This document shows positions 52,152-61,700 of a stretch of DNA of 64,000 nucleotides, piece after piece. This DNA comes from Rhodococcoides trifolii. GTDB taxonomy: Bacteria; Actinomycetota; Actinomycetes; Mycobacteriales; Mycobacteriaceae. Within the stretch, counting starts at the first letter, position 1, and the number at the start of each line of letters is the position of its first letter. Location: contig NZ_BMCU01000002.1 in NCBI RefSeq assembly GCF_014635345.1, positions 930,001 to 994,000 of the forward strand, written 5' to 3'. The position numbers and the translations under genes are program-made. The notes beneath the pieces were generated by a model, which did no database searches, was not told the DNA's origin, and saw nothing but the letters and a program-made list of their open reading frames with translations.

Positions 52152-52753
52152 CCACCCCCACCATCGGTGTCCTCGCCCTTCAAGGTGACGTCCGCGAGCA
52201 CCTGGCGGCGCTGACCGAGTGCGGCGTACGCGCCGTCGGTGTCCGACGGCCGAGCGAACTCGCCGATGTCGACGGGTTGGTGCTTCCCGGCGGCGAGTCG
52301 ACCACCATGAGCAAGCTCCTGGCGGTCTTCGATCTGCTGGACCCGCTGCGCGAGCGGATCTCGGGCGGGCTGCCGGTGTTCGGTTCGTGCGCCGGGATGA
52401 TTCTCCTGGCGAGCGGGATCCTCGACACCCGACCCGACGCGGTACACCTGGACGCCCTCGACATCACGGTGCGTCGCAACGCCTTCGGCCGTCAGGTCGA
52501 CTCCTTCGAAACCGACCTCGACGTGACCGGTGTGGCCGGTGGCCCGGTACGGGCGGTCTTCATCAGAGCGCCGTGGGTGGAGCGGACAGGACCGGACGTG
52601 GAGGTGCTCGGCGCGGTGAAGGGCGGTCCCGCCGACGGCCGGATCGTCGCGGTGCGTCAGGGGCCGGCGCTGGCCACGTCGTTTCACCCGGAGGTCACCG
52701 GCGACCTACGGATACACCGCCTGTTCGCCGAGATCGTGCGCGAGCACGCGTAA
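52148..52753 (+). CDS. pdxT: Pyridoxal 5'-phosphate synthase glutaminase subunit PdxT
   Basis: A 201-residue class I glutaminase that supplies ammonia to Pdx[13 protein letters not shown] is the oxyanion loop; the nucleophile Cys is in FGSCAGMI (about residue 81); His and Glu of the triad are in SFHPEVTGD near the C-terminus. TTG at 52148 overlaps the tesB stop, so it is coupled to tesB translation. Confidence 0.96.
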   Translation: MTTPTIGVLALQGDVREHLAALTECGVRAVGVRRPSELADVDGLVLPGGESTTMSKLLAVFDLLDPLRERISGGLPVFGSCAGMILLASGILDTRPDAVHLDALDITVRRNAFGRQVDSFETDLDVTGVAGGPVRAVFIRAPWVERTGPDVEVLGAVKGGPADGRIVAVRQGPALATSFHPEVTGDLRIHRLFAEIVREHA

Positions 52754-52797
52754 ACTCACTTCATTCGGTTTCACAGTAAAGAAAGGGGCCTGCGCGT

Positions 52798-53553
52798 ATG
52801 AGCGGCCACTCCAAATGGGCCACGACCAAGCACAAGAAGGCGGTCATCGACGCTCGTCGCGGCAAGTCCTTCGCGAAGTTGGTCAAGAACATCGAGGTTG
52901 CGGCCCGTACGGGCGGCGGCGACCCGGTGGGCAACCCCACCCTGTACGACGCGATCCAGAAGGCCAAGAAGACGTCGGTGCCCAACGACAACATCGAGCG
53001 CGCACGCAAGCGCGGCGCCGGTGAAGAAGCGGGCGGCGCCGACTGGCAGACCATCATGTACGAGGGTTACGGGCCCAACGGCGTTGCGGTGCTGATCGAG
53101 TGCCTCACCGACAACCGCAACCGCGCCGCAGGTGAAGTGCGCGTCGCGATGACGCGCAACGGCGGCAACATGGCCGACCCCGGATCCGTGTCCTACCTTT
53201 TCTCTCGCAAGGGAGTAGTGACCCTCGACAAGAACGGTCAGTCCGAGGACGACGTCCTGATGGCGGTTCTCGACGCGGGTGCCGAAGAAGTCACCGACCT
53301 CGGGGAAAGCTTCGAGGTCGTCAGCGAACCGACCGACCTCGTCGCGGTCCGCACGGCCTTGCAGGAGGCCGGGATCGACTACGACTCGGCGGAAGCGAGC
53401 TTCCAGGCGTCGGTCAGTGTCCCGGTCGACGTCGACGGTGCGCGCAAGGTGTTCAAGCTCATCGACGCACTCGAGGACAGTGACGACGTACAGAACGTGT
53501 GGTCCAACGTCGAACTCTCCGACGAGGTCATGGCGGAGCTCGACGAGGAGTAG
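52798..53553 (+). CDS. YebC/PmpR-family regulatory protein
   Basis: A 251-residue protein of the YebC/TACO1 family, with [22 protein letters not shown] at the N-terminus (continuing the family's first motif) and [19 protein letters not shown] and [13 protein letters not shown] in the middle. Members act as transcription regulators or help ribosomes translate proline-rich stretches. ATG at 52798 after AAGGGG. It precedes ruvCAB, as in many bacteria; the SOS box between them separates the transcripts. Confidence 0.95.
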   Translation: MSGHSKWATTKHKKAVIDARRGKSFAKLVKNIEVAARTGGGDPVGNPTLYDAIQKAKKTSVPNDNIERARKRGAGEEAGGADWQTIMYEGYGPNGVAVLIECLTDNRNRAAGEVRVAMTRNGGNMADPGSVSYLFSRKGVVTLDKNGQSEDDVLMAVLDAGAEEVTDLGESFEVVSEPTDLVAVRTALQEAGIDYDSAEASFQASVSVPVDVDGARKVFKLIDALEDSDDVQNVWSNVELSDEVMAELDEE

Positions 53554-53593
53554 TCGCCGGGCGAGCCTTCCCGTCCGCACGGGTACCCGTCTA

Positions 53594-53616
53594 TATGCTC
53601 TCGAACAACAGTTCGT
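53594..53616 (+). promoter_or_regulatory. LexA SOS box and -10 element of ruvCAB
   Basis: TCGAACAACAGTTCGT at 53601-53616 matches the actinobacterial SOS box TCGAAC-N4-GTTCGA with one change at the last base. TATGCT at 53594-53599 just before it looks like a -10 hexamer. The box lies 28 bp before the ruvC start, so LexA bound there would block the promoter. Confidence 0.85.
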
Positions 53617-53643
53617 AGAGCAGCAGAACGGGAGCACAGCAGC

Positions 53644-54216
53644 GTGCGGGTGATGGGTGTCGATCCGGGTCTGACGCGGTGCGGGTTGAGCTTGGTCGAG
53701 GGCGGCAGCGGGCGCACCGTCACCGCGCTGGACGTCGACGTGATCCGCACTCCTGCGGATCTGGATCTGGCGCGACGTCTGCTGATCATCTCCGAGGCCG
53801 CCGAATACTGGTTGGACACCCACCAGCCGAGCGTCGTGGCCGTCGAGCGAGTCTTCTCCCAACACAACGTGCGGACCGCCATGGGCACTGCGCAAGCGGG
53901 GGGTGTGATCGCTCTCGCCGCTGCGCGGCGGGGGATCACGGTCGCGTTCCACACGCCCAGTGAGGTGAAGGCCGCGGTCACCGGAAACGGAAGTGCCGAC
54001 AAGGCTCAAGTCACCGCGATGGTCACACGAATTCTGCGGATGCAGCAGGCGCCGACACCGGCCGACGCGGCTGACGCTCTCGCGCTGGCGATCTGCCACT
54101 GCTGGCGGGCGCCGATGATGGCGCGCATGGCGCAGGCGGAAGCGCTTGCAGCAGAGCAGAAACGGCGCTACGAGGCCAAACTGAAGGAACAGCGGAAGGC
54201 GGGTGCGAAGCGATGA
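53644..54216 (+). CDS. ruvC: Crossover junction endodeoxyribonuclease RuvC
   Basis: A 190-residue RNase H-fold nuclease that cuts Holliday junctions. The acidic active-site residues are in VDPGLTRCG (Asp6), [21 protein letters not shown] (Glu) and [16 protein letters not shown] (Asp pair). The C-terminal 40 residues are basic and helical. GTG at 53644 after GGGAG. It overlaps ruvA by 4 bp (ATGA). Confidence 0.96.
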   Translation: MRVMGVDPGLTRCGLSLVEGGSGRTVTALDVDVIRTPADLDLARRLLIISEAAEYWLDTHQPSVVAVERVFSQHNVRTAMGTAQAGGVIALAAARRGITVAFHTPSEVKAAVTGNGSADKAQVTAMVTRILRMQQAPTPADAADALALAICHCWRAPMMARMAQAEALAAEQKRRYEAKLKEQRKAGAKR

Positions 54217-54821
54217 TCAGCTCGATCCGCGGTGAGGTGCTCGACATCGCACTCGATCACGTGGTCGTCGAAGCCGCGGGGGTCGGGTATCGCCTCAACG
54301 CGACACCCTCCACGCTCGCCGGCCTGACCCGAGGCGACGACACCCGGTTGATCACGGCGATGATCGTCCGCGAGGACTCGATGACGCTGTACGGGTTCTC
54401 GGACTCCGAACAACGTGACCTGTTCGGGTTGCTGCAGACCGTCTCCGGGGTCGGGCCGCGACTTGCGATGGCCATTCTCGCTGTGCTGGAACCGGATTCG
54501 TTGCGCGCAGCCCTGGCCGACGGCAACGTCGTCGCGCTCACCCGCGTGCCGGGGATCGGCAAGCGCGGTGCGGAACGGCTGGTGGTCGAGTTGCGGGACA
54601 AGGTGCACGCCGTCGCATCCGCAGGGTCGCCGACGCGTACCGCGGCGGTGCCGGGCAGTGGCACCTCGGTTCGTGATCAGGTCAGCGAGGCCCTCGTCGG
54701 CCTCGGGTTCCCCCTGAAGCAAGCCGAGGACACGGTCGACGCGGTCCTCGCGGCCGAGCCGGATGCCAACACCTCGGTGACGCTGCGCGCCGCCCTGGCC
54801 AGTCTGGGCAAATCCCGATGA
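54213..54821 (+). CDS. ruvA: Holliday junction branch migration protein RuvA
   Basis: A 202-residue protein that binds the four-way junction as a tetramer and loads RuvB. N-terminal OB domain ([22 protein letters not shown]), two helix-hairpin-helix motifs ([12 protein letters not shown], about 78; [16 protein letters not shown], about 112) and a C-terminal RuvB-contact domain ([20 protein letters not shown]). It overlaps both ruvC and ruvB by 4 bp. Confidence 0.97.
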   Translation: MISSIRGEVLDIALDHVVVEAAGVGYRLNATPSTLAGLTRGDDTRLITAMIVREDSMTLYGFSDSEQRDLFGLLQTVSGVGPRLAMAILAVLEPDSLRAALADGNVVALTRVPGIGKRGAERLVVELRDKVHAVASAGSPTRTAAVPGSGTSVRDQVSEALVGLGFPLKQAEDTVDAVLAAEPDANTSVTLRAALASLGKSR

Positions 54822-55891
54822 CGGACGAGCCGGAGGAGTCACCGGTCACCGCGGAGTTCGTGGCCGACGACGCGGACATCGACGCGAGCCTGCGACCGAA
54901 ATCGCTGGACGACTTCATCGGGCAGCCGCGGGTGCGCGAGCAACTGCAGCTGGTACTCACCGGGGCCAAGATGCGCGGCGGCACCCCGGATCACATTCTG
55001 CTGTCGGGTCCGCCCGGTCTCGGCAAGACCTCGATGGCCATGATCATCGCGGGGGAGCTGGGTACCGCACTGCGTCTGACGTCGGGTCCGGCCCTCGAAC
55101 GAGCCGGCGACCTGGCGGCGATGCTGAGCAACCTCGTCGAGGGTGACGTCCTGTTCATCGACGAGATCCACCGGATCGCCCGTCCCGCGGAGGAGATGCT
55201 CTATCTCGCGATGGAGGACTTCCGCGTCGACGTCGTGGTCGGGAAGGGACCCGGTGCCACGTCGATTCCCCTGGAGGTCGCACCTTTCACCCTGGTGGGA
55301 GCCACCACCCGTTCCGGCGCACTGACGGGTCCGCTGCGTGACCGGTTCGGATTCACCGCACACATGGACTTCTACGACCCGCCCGAACTCGAACGCATTC
55401 TCACTCGATCCGCCGGCATCCTCGGCGTCCGGATCACCACGGACGCCGCGGTCGAGATCGCTGGCCGCTCGCGGGGGACACCCCGCATCGCCAACCGGTT
55501 GCTGCGACGCGTGCGCGACTACGCCGACGTGCGGGCCGACGGCATCGTCACGCTCGAGGTAGCCCAAGCCGCGCTCGCGGTCTACGACGTCGACGAGCTC
55601 GGTCTCGACCGTCTGGACCGCGCCGTACTCGGCGCGCTCGTCCGCAGTTTCGGCGGCGGACCCGTCGGCGTGTCGACACTGGCGGTCGCGGTCGGCGAAG
55701 AACCGGCCACAGTCGAAGAAGTGTGCGAACCGTTTCTGGTGCGAGCCGGAATGGTGGCCCGAACCCCACGTGGGCGCGTTGCGACGGCTGCGGCGTGGAA
55801 GCAACTGGGCTTGGTACCGCCGTCCGATCTCACCGTCGGCGGGATCCCGGTGCGATCCAACGAACCCGCGCGAACACTGTTCGACGACTGA
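54818..55891 (+). CDS. ruvB: Holliday junction branch migration ATPase RuvB
   Basis: A 357-residue AAA+ ring motor that drives branch migration. Walker A is GPPGLGKTS (about residue 65), Walker B LFIDEIHR (about 111), sensor 1 GATTRSG (about 161) and the arginine finger region LRDRFGF (about 171). The C-terminal winged helix ends [14 protein letters not shown]. It is the last gene of the SOS-controlled ruvCAB operon. Confidence 0.97.
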   Translation: MTDEPEESPVTAEFVADDADIDASLRPKSLDDFIGQPRVREQLQLVLTGAKMRGGTPDHILLSGPPGLGKTSMAMIIAGELGTALRLTSGPALERAGDLAAMLSNLVEGDVLFIDEIHRIARPAEEMLYLAMEDFRVDVVVGKGPGATSIPLEVAPFTLVGATTRSGALTGPLRDRFGFTAHMDFYDPPELERILTRSAGILGVRITTDAAVEIAGRSRGTPRIANRLLRRVRDYADVRADGIVTLEVAQAALAVYDVDELGLDRLDRAVLGALVRSFGGGPVGVSTLAVAVGEEPATVEEVCEPFLVRAGMVARTPRGRVATAAAWKQLGLVPPSDLTVGGIPVRSNEPARTLFDD

Positions 55892-55965
55892 CGACGGCAC
55901 ACATCGATCCGGACAGATGGCACACTGGTCGGAACCCCACCCGATAAATCGAGGAATGATTCTTC

Positions 55966-56325
55966 ATGGAATTGCTGTTTCCGCTCCTGATTCTCGCCCT
56001 TCTCGTACCGATGTTTCTCGGCATCCGCCGTCAGAAGAAGGAACTTGCGAAGACGACCGAGCTGCAGGACTCGCTGCAGATCGGCGACCGCGTTCTGACC
56101 ACCTCGGGCCTGCACGCCACCATCGAGGACCTGGACGAGACGACCGTCGACCTCGAGATCGCACCGGGCATCATCACCACGTGGTCCCGTGCAGTCGTGC
56201 GTGACGTGCTGGTCGACGAGGAATACGAGGACGACGAGTACGAGAGCGACGCGACCACGACGCTCGGCGCCCCCGTTGCCGAGGAAAGCCCCGAGCAGAC
56301 TCAGGCGCGTTTGACCAAGGACTGA
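55966..56325 (+). CDS. yajC: Preprotein translocase subunit YajC
   Basis: A 119-residue protein with one N-terminal transmembrane helix (LLFPLLILALLVPMFLGI) followed by the YajC core (LQIGDRVLTTSGLHATIEDL) and a long acidic tail (about 85-119). It accompanies SecDF in the holo-translocon. ATG at 55966 after GAGGAATG. It is upstream of secD and secF. Confidence 0.94.
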   Translation: MELLFPLLILALLVPMFLGIRRQKKELAKTTELQDSLQIGDRVLTTSGLHATIEDLDETTVDLEIAPGIITTWSRAVVRDVLVDEEYEDDEYESDATTTLGAPVAEESPEQTQARLTKD

Positions 56326-56352
56326 CACGCGAGAAGAAGACAAACCTCGCGC

Positions 56353-56390
56353 GCACCGCTGCCCGGGCGTCCTGGGCGGCGGTGCTTTTC
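56353..56390 (+). terminator. Hairpin with T-run between yajC and secD
   Basis: GCACCGCTGCCC (56353-56364) pairs with 56374-56385 over 12 bp with a single G-U pair, followed directly by TTTTCC. It is a good intrinsic terminator or attenuator. secD starts 62 bp after it, so secDF may have its own promoter. Confidence 0.8.
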
Positions 56391-56451
56391 CATGGGGAGG
56401 GTACGGTCGACCGTGCTCTGACCCCTTTCGACTGTAGGAGAACGACACACC

Positions 56452-58212
56452 GTGGCACCTTCCAGCGGATCGACGTACCCGGTGCGCGCTCTGGCTCTGT
56501 TCGCAGTGCTGGTCGCCGTCGTCTACGGACTCGTCTTCCTCACCGGTGACAAGTCCCCGACCCCCAAGTTGGGTATCGATCTACAGGGCGGCACGCGGGT
56601 GACGCTCACTGCGCGGACCCCCGACGGCAGCGCCCCCAGTCAAGACAGCCTGCGTCAGGCACAGCAGATCATCGAGACTCGCGTCAACGGTCTCGGCGTC
56701 TCCGGGTCCGAGGTCGTCATCGACGGCGACAACCTGGTGATCACCGTGCCGGGTGACGACAGCTCGCAGGCCCGCACGTTGGGTCAGACAGCTCGGCTGT
56801 ACATCCGGCCGGTCCTCACGACCCAAGCCCCCACGGCCGCCGGTCAGGCCCCGACCGCCACCGATCCGTCGGCGCAGGTGCCTGCGACCGGTGATCCGAC
56901 GGCGCCCGCTGCGCAGAACCCGGCAGCGCCGCCGGCCCAGGATCCCGCTGCGACCGTGCCGCAGAATCGCCCCTTCCCGGCGCAGGACCCGACGGCACCG
57001 GCCGACCCCACCAGCACCGAACCGGCGCCCGCCGACGGTCAGGACGCCGGTACCGAGCCGGGTGACGCACCCGCCGAGTCGACGGCCGGAGAGACCGCCG
57101 ACGCGATCGCGTCCGCCAAGGCGTTGCGTCAGAGCACCGACCCGAGCATTCAGCAGCAGGCGATGGCGACCATCGACTGCTCTGCGCCGGACCCGTTGCA
57201 GGGCAACGACGATCCGGCACTCCCGCTGGTGACCTGCTCGTCCGACGGCACGGCCGTGTACGTGCTCGAGCCGTCCATCATCGACGGACAGCAGATCGCC
57301 GACGCCAGCTCACAGTTCGACACCCAGCAGTCGCGCAACGTCGTGTCGCTGAGCTTCGACACCGGCGGCGGTGACACCTGGGCGCAGTTCACCTCCTCCA
57401 ACATCGGCAAGCAGGCCGCGTTCACCCTCGACTCCAAGGTCGTCAGTGCACCGGTGATCCAGGGTGCAACGCCGTCCGGAAGCGCCACGCAGATCACCGG
57501 CAACTTCACCGCAGACAGCGCGCGCGAGCTCGCGAACACGTTGAAGTACGGTTCGCTTCCCCTGTCGTTCGCAGCGTCGGAGGCCGAAACCGTCTCCGCC
57601 ACACTCGGTCTCGCGTCGTTGCAGGCAGGCCTGATCGCCGGCGGCATCGGTTTCGCCCTGGTGCTTCTGTACTGCCTCCTGTACTACCGCATGCTGGGCA
57701 TCCTCACCGCGCTCTCCCTGGCCCTGTCGTTGGTGGCCATCTACGGGATCCTGGTGCTGCTCGGTCGATGGATCGATTTCACCCTCGATCTCGCCGGCAT
57801 CGCCGGCATCATCATCGGCATCGGCATGACCGCCGACTCGTTCGTCGTCTTCTTCGAACGCATCAAGGACGAGATGCGTGAGGGCCGAAGCTTCCGGTCC
57901 GCCGTTCCCCGCGGATGGTCGAGAGCACGACGGACGATTCTGTCCGGAAACGCGGTCAGCTTCATCGCCGCCGCGGTGCTCTACGCTCTGGCCGTCGGTC
58001 AGGTGCGCGGGTTCGCGTTCACCCTGGGCCTGTCCACCCTGCTCGACATCATCGTGGTCATTCTCGTCACCTGGCCGTTGGTGAACATCGCATCGCGCAC
58101 CGACTTCTGGTCCAAGCCGTCCGTGAACGGACTCGGTGCGGTCGCGGAGATCGCCCGCGCCCGTAAACGGGCAGCATCGGCCAAACTCGCCACCACCTCC
58201 AAGGAGGCATGA
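56452..58212 (+). CDS. secD: Protein translocase subunit SecD
   Basis: A 586-residue membrane protein that helps pull exported proteins across using the proton gradient. After the first helix comes [15 protein letters not shown] (D1 motif). Residues about 126-220 are a long Pro/Ala/Gln/Asp-rich insert in the P1 periplasmic domain. The P1 base continues ([20 protein letters not shown]), and five more helices follow, with [31 protein letters not shown] (the D5/D6 region). GTG at 56452 after AGGAG. It ends 2 nt before the secF start. Confidence 0.95.
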   Translation: MAPSSGSTYPVRALALFAVLVAVVYGLVFLTGDKSPTPKLGIDLQGGTRVTLTARTPDGSAPSQDSLRQAQQIIETRVNGLGVSGSEVVIDGDNLVITVPGDDSSQARTLGQTARLYIRPVLTTQAPTAAGQAPTATDPSAQVPATGDPTAPAAQNPAAPPAQDPAATVPQNRPFPAQDPTAPADPTSTEPAPADGQDAGTEPGDAPAESTAGETADAIASAKALRQSTDPSIQQQAMATIDCSAPDPLQGNDDPALPLVTCSSDGTAVYVLEPSIIDGQQIADASSQFDTQQSRNVVSLSFDTGGGDTWAQFTSSNIGKQAAFTLDSKVVSAPVIQGATPSGSATQITGNFTADSARELANTLKYGSLPLSFAASEAETVSATLGLASLQAGLIAGGIGFALVLLYCLLYYRMLGILTALSLALSLVAIYGILVLLGRWIDFTLDLAGIAGIIIGIGMTADSFVVFFERIKDEMREGRSFRSAVPRGWSRARRTILSGNAVSFIAAAVLYALAVGQVRGFAFTLGLSTLLDIIVVILVTWPLVNIASRTDFWSKPSVNGLGAVAEIARARKRAASAKLATTSKEA

Positions 58213-58214
58213 TC

Positions 58215-59393
58215 ATGGCCGACACCACAGTCACCGACTCGCTCGATCCGGCGCAGGCCGAAGCGTCCAAGAGTTGGCTCAGCCGTCTCTACACGGGTAC
58301 CGGCGCCTTCGAGGTCATCGGCCGCAGACGCTTCTACTACATGCTGACCGGCGTCATCGTGCTGATCGCGCTGCTGTCGATCGCAGTGCGCGGGTTCACG
58401 TTCGGAATCGACTTCGAAGGCGGTACGCGGGTCCAGTTCCCGGCGGCCGACAACGTCTCGACCAGCCAGGTGGAGACCGTGTACTCGCAGGCGCTCGGCC
58501 AGGACCCGGTGTCCGTGCAGACCGTCGGCAGCGGTGCCGGGGCCACCGTCCAGATTCGCTCGGAAGCGCTCGATCAAGGTCAGGCCAGCACGCTGCAGGC
58601 GGCTCTGTTCGACGCGTTCAAGCCCGTCAACAGCGGCGGAACCCCGACGGCCGACGCCATCAGCTTCACCGACGTCAGCGAGACCTGGGGCGGTCAGATC
58701 ACGCAGAAAGCGCTCATCGCGCTGGCGGTCTTCCTCGTCCTGGTCAGCATCTATATCTCCATTCGGTACGAGCGGGACATGGCCATCGCCGGTATCGCGG
58801 CGCTGTTCTTCGACATCCTCGTCACGGCAGGCGTGTACTCCCTCGTCGGATTCGAGGTCACGCCGGCGACGGTCATCGGATTGCTCACCATCCTCGGCTT
58901 CTCTCTCTACGACTCCGTCGTCGTGTTCGACAAGGTGGAGGAGAACACCCGAGGCATTCTGCACCTGAACCGTCGCACCTACGCCGAACAAGCCAACCTC
59001 GCGGTCAACCAGACCCTCATGCGCTCGATCAACACCACGCTCATCTCGGTGCTTCCGGTTCTCGCGTTGATGATCGTGGCCGTGTGGCTGCTCGGCGTCG
59101 GCACGCTGAAGGACCTCGCGCTGATTCAGTTGGTCGGCATCCTCGTCGGTGCCTACTCCTCGATCTTCTTCGCGACCCCGCTCGTGGTGACGCTGAAGGA
59201 GAAGTGGGGACCGGTTGCGGCGCACACCAAGAAGGTGCTCGCACGCCGCGCCGGCGCCGACAGTGGCGCACAGCGAGTGCCGGTGGCCGCCGGCGGCGCT
59301 GCCGCGATCAAGTCCGAACCCGTGCGGGAAGCGGCCCGTGCGCCGCAGGCGGGCGCACGTCCGACGGGAAAGCGCGCGAAAAGGCGGCGCTGA
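58215..59393 (+). CDS. secF: Protein translocase subunit SecF
   Basis: A 392-residue partner of SecD with six helices. GIDFEGGTRVQFP is the SecF form of the D1 motif (about residue 64); LLTILGFSLYDSVVVFDKVEENTRG is the D4/D5 motif. The last 60 residues are Ala/Arg-rich and cytoplasmic. ATG at 58215 is preferred: AGGAGG lies 7 nt before it, while the ATG at 58209 is too close to that site and would overlap secD. Confidence 0.95.
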   Translation: MADTTVTDSLDPAQAEASKSWLSRLYTGTGAFEVIGRRRFYYMLTGVIVLIALLSIAVRGFTFGIDFEGGTRVQFPAADNVSTSQVETVYSQALGQDPVSVQTVGSGAGATVQIRSEALDQGQASTLQAALFDAFKPVNSGGTPTADAISFTDVSETWGGQITQKALIALAVFLVLVSIYISIRYERDMAIAGIAALFFDILVTAGVYSLVGFEVTPATVIGLLTILGFSLYDSVVVFDKVEENTRGILHLNRRTYAEQANLAVNQTLMRSINTTLISVLPVLALMIVAVWLLGVGTLKDLALIQLVGILVGAYSSIFFATPLVVTLKEKWGPVAAHTKKVLARRAGADSGAQRVPVAAGGAAAIKSEPVREAARAPQAGARPTGKRAKRRR

Positions 59394-59395
59394 CG

Positions 59396-61093
59396 GTGCG
59401 CCGGTCAGTCGCCCTCGCCGCGGTTGCGATCATCGCAGCCGGTACCTGCCTGTCTGCGTGTTCGTCGCCCGAGGACAAGGTTCCGTCGATCGGGTACGCG
59501 ATCGACAACGTGATCACCACGTACAACGCGGGCACCACCGCGGGGTCGGTATCCGCTGCGCCGCAAGTTCTCTCGCGAGTTCTTCCGGGTTTCACCTACC
59601 TCGGACCGGAGGGCGTTCCGCTCGCGGACACCGATATCGGAACGTCCTCGATTGTTGCCGGTGACGCCCTCACCGTGGCGTACACGCTCTCACCCGCGTC
59701 GGTCTGGTCGGACGGCGTGCCCATGGGATGCGAAGATCTCGTGCTGGCCTGGACTGCACGGAGCGGGAAGGTGCGCGGAGCGGGCGGCGGCCCGGTGTTC
59801 GACGCCGCGTCGACCGCCGGCTACGCCGACATCGACCGAATCGACTGCGCCACTGGGTCGAAGGACGCGCTGGTCCATTTCGCGCCAGGGCGGAACTACG
59901 TCGACTGGCGGTCTCTGTTCGGAGCCACCGCGCTGATGCCGGCACACATCGCGACCGCAGCGGCCGACGTTCCCGACCTGCCGATTGCCGTGGCCGACAA
60001 CGACACCGCGTCGCTCGAGCGTGTTGCACAGATGTGGAACACCGGCTGGAACCTCGATCCGGCGTCGTTCGACCCCGCCGACTTCCCGTCTGCCGGCCCG
60101 TACCGCATCGAGTCCTACACCGCCGAGGACGGGCTCGTTCTCGTCCCCAACGAGGCGTGGTGGGGACGGGCCCCGGAGACCGAGCGAATCGTCGTCTGGC
60201 CCAAGGGCACCGACGTCACGGCCAAGGTCACCTCGTCCGACGTCGAGGTGGTCGATTCCGCGGCGGCCACCCCGTCGCCGTCGGGTTTCACCGATACCGT
60301 CGCCCCCGGGTGGGGGATCGAACAGTTGGTGTTCGCCACGACCGGAGTGTTCCAGAACCCGGCCGCGCGACGAGCTTTCGCCTCCTGCGTCCCGCGAACT
60401 CAGCTCTTCGACGGCGCCGGAAATCCTGGTTACGACTCCGCCGCCGCAGGTGGTCGAGGCACCGCCGTCGTCGACAGCCGCATGACAGTTCCCGGATCAC
60501 TCGTCTATCCGACCGTGGCAGCGACGGCCGCCGAACGGTACCGGCAACCCGACACCGCGTCCGCCACAACGGGATTCGCCCAGGCCGGGGTACCGAACCC
60601 CACCATTCGGATCGGGTACCTCGGGCCGGACGACACCCGCCGCGAGATCGTCGCCGCCATCGCGTCTGCCTGCACGCCGGCCGGAGTGGCCGTCGTCGAC
60701 GCGGGAAGCGATCGATTCCTGCCCACCGATCTGAGTTCCGGTCAGGTCGATGCGGTCCTCGTCGGCACCGCCGGTCAGGCGGGTGCAACCGGATCCGCGC
60801 TGGCAGAAGCGGACCGCTTCGCGTTGCGGACGGGAGAGGCCACCAACTTCGGGCGCTACTCCAACGGCCGAATCGACGCGATCGTGGATCAACTCGCAGT
60901 GGACGATTCCGATGCGACGCAGGCTGCGATCGGTACCGAGGCGGAGAACATCCTGTGGAACGACATGCCCACGCTGCCGCTGTTCAACGCCCCGCGCAAG
61001 ACGTCGACGGCGAGCGGCGTCGAGAACGTGATGTTCAACCCGACGACAGCCGGCACCGGCTGGAACATGGACAGGTGGGTACTGCTGCGATGA
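59396..61093 (+). CDS. ABC-transporter solute-binding lipoprotein, family 5 (peptide/oligopeptide type)
   Basis: A 565-residue lipoprotein: signal peptide with lipobox LSAC (Cys about 22). The SBP_bac_5 fold is visible in VWSDGVPMGCEDLVLAW, GPYRIESYTAEDGLVLVPNEAWWG (the typical family strand pair) and the C-terminal TLPLFNAPRK. No permease or ATPase genes lie next to it, so the transporter is encoded elsewhere or the protein has another envelope role. GTG at 59396, 2 nt after secF. Likely ortholog of Rv2585c, in the same secF-apt setting. Confidence 0.9.
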   Translation: MRRSVALAAVAIIAAGTCLSACSSPEDKVPSIGYAIDNVITTYNAGTTAGSVSAAPQVLSRVLPGFTYLGPEGVPLADTDIGTSSIVAGDALTVAYTLSPASVWSDGVPMGCEDLVLAWTARSGKVRGAGGGPVFDAASTAGYADIDRIDCATGSKDALVHFAPGRNYVDWRSLFGATALMPAHIATAAADVPDLPIAVADNDTASLERVAQMWNTGWNLDPASFDPADFPSAGPYRIESYTAEDGLVLVPNEAWWGRAPETERIVVWPKGTDVTAKVTSSDVEVVDSAAATPSPSGFTDTVAPGWGIEQLVFATTGVFQNPAARRAFASCVPRTQLFDGAGNPGYDSAAAGGRGTAVVDSRMTVPGSLVYPTVAATAAERYRQPDTASATTGFAQAGVPNPTIRIGYLGPDDTRREIVAAIASACTPAGVAVVDAGSDRFLPTDLSSGQVDAVLVGTAGQAGATGSALAEADRFALRTGEATNFGRYSNGRIDAIVDQLAVDDSDATQAAIGTEAENILWNDMPTLPLFNAPRKTSTASGVENVMFNPTTAGTGWNMDRWVLLR

Positions 61094-61632
61094 CGAGCTC
61101 TGCCCCCGGTACCGAAGCCCAGCAGGCCGTCACACGCCTGACACGGTGGGCCGACGACTTCCCGGAGAAGGGTGTGCGCTTCGCCGACCTCACCCCGGTC
61201 TTCGCCGACGCGGCAGGGCTGCGTGCGGTCGTCGACGCGTTGGCGGAAGCGGGCCGAGAGGCGGACCTCGTCGCGGGCATCGACGCCCGCGGATTTCTCC
61301 TCGGTGCCGGTGTCGCCCTCGCGCTCGGCACTGGTGTTCTGGCCGTGCGCAAGGCCGGTAAGTTACCGCCGCCGGTGCACAGCGAGTCGTACGACCTCGA
61401 GTACGGCACGGCTCGGTTGGAGGTGCCCGCGGACACGATCGATCTCACCGGCCGCCGCGTCCTCGTCGTCGACGACGTTCTCGCCACCGGCGGCACGCTC
61501 GTCGCCGCCCGCGATCTGCTCACCCGATGCGGAGCCGAAGTCGTCGGAGCCGCGGTGGTCCTCGAGATCGGAGCCCTGAACGGGCGGACGCGATGGGGTT
61601 CGGGTGCGCTGACCGCCCTCTCCGAGGTCTGA
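61090..61632 (+). CDS. apt: Adenine phosphoribosyltransferase
   Basis: A 180-residue salvage enzyme making AMP from adenine and PRPP. The PRPP loop is VLVVDDVLATGGT (about residue 120), with IDARGFLLGAGVALALG and RKAGKLPPPVHSESYDLEYG as adenine-side signatures. ATG at 61090 overlaps the upstream stop (ATGA). It lies directly before rel, a common arrangement. Confidence 0.96.
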   Translation: MTSSAPGTEAQQAVTRLTRWADDFPEKGVRFADLTPVFADAAGLRAVVDALAEAGREADLVAGIDARGFLLGAGVALALGTGVLAVRKAGKLPPPVHSESYDLEYGTARLEVPADTIDLTGRRVLVVDDVLATGGTLVAARDLLTRCGAEVVGAAVVLEIGALNGRTRWGSGALTALSEV

Positions 61633-61700
61633 GGACTAAAGTCGAGACGTACGCGCGACCAGTGGTGACGGCATGACAAGCGGAGCAGGGAGGTGACCCC

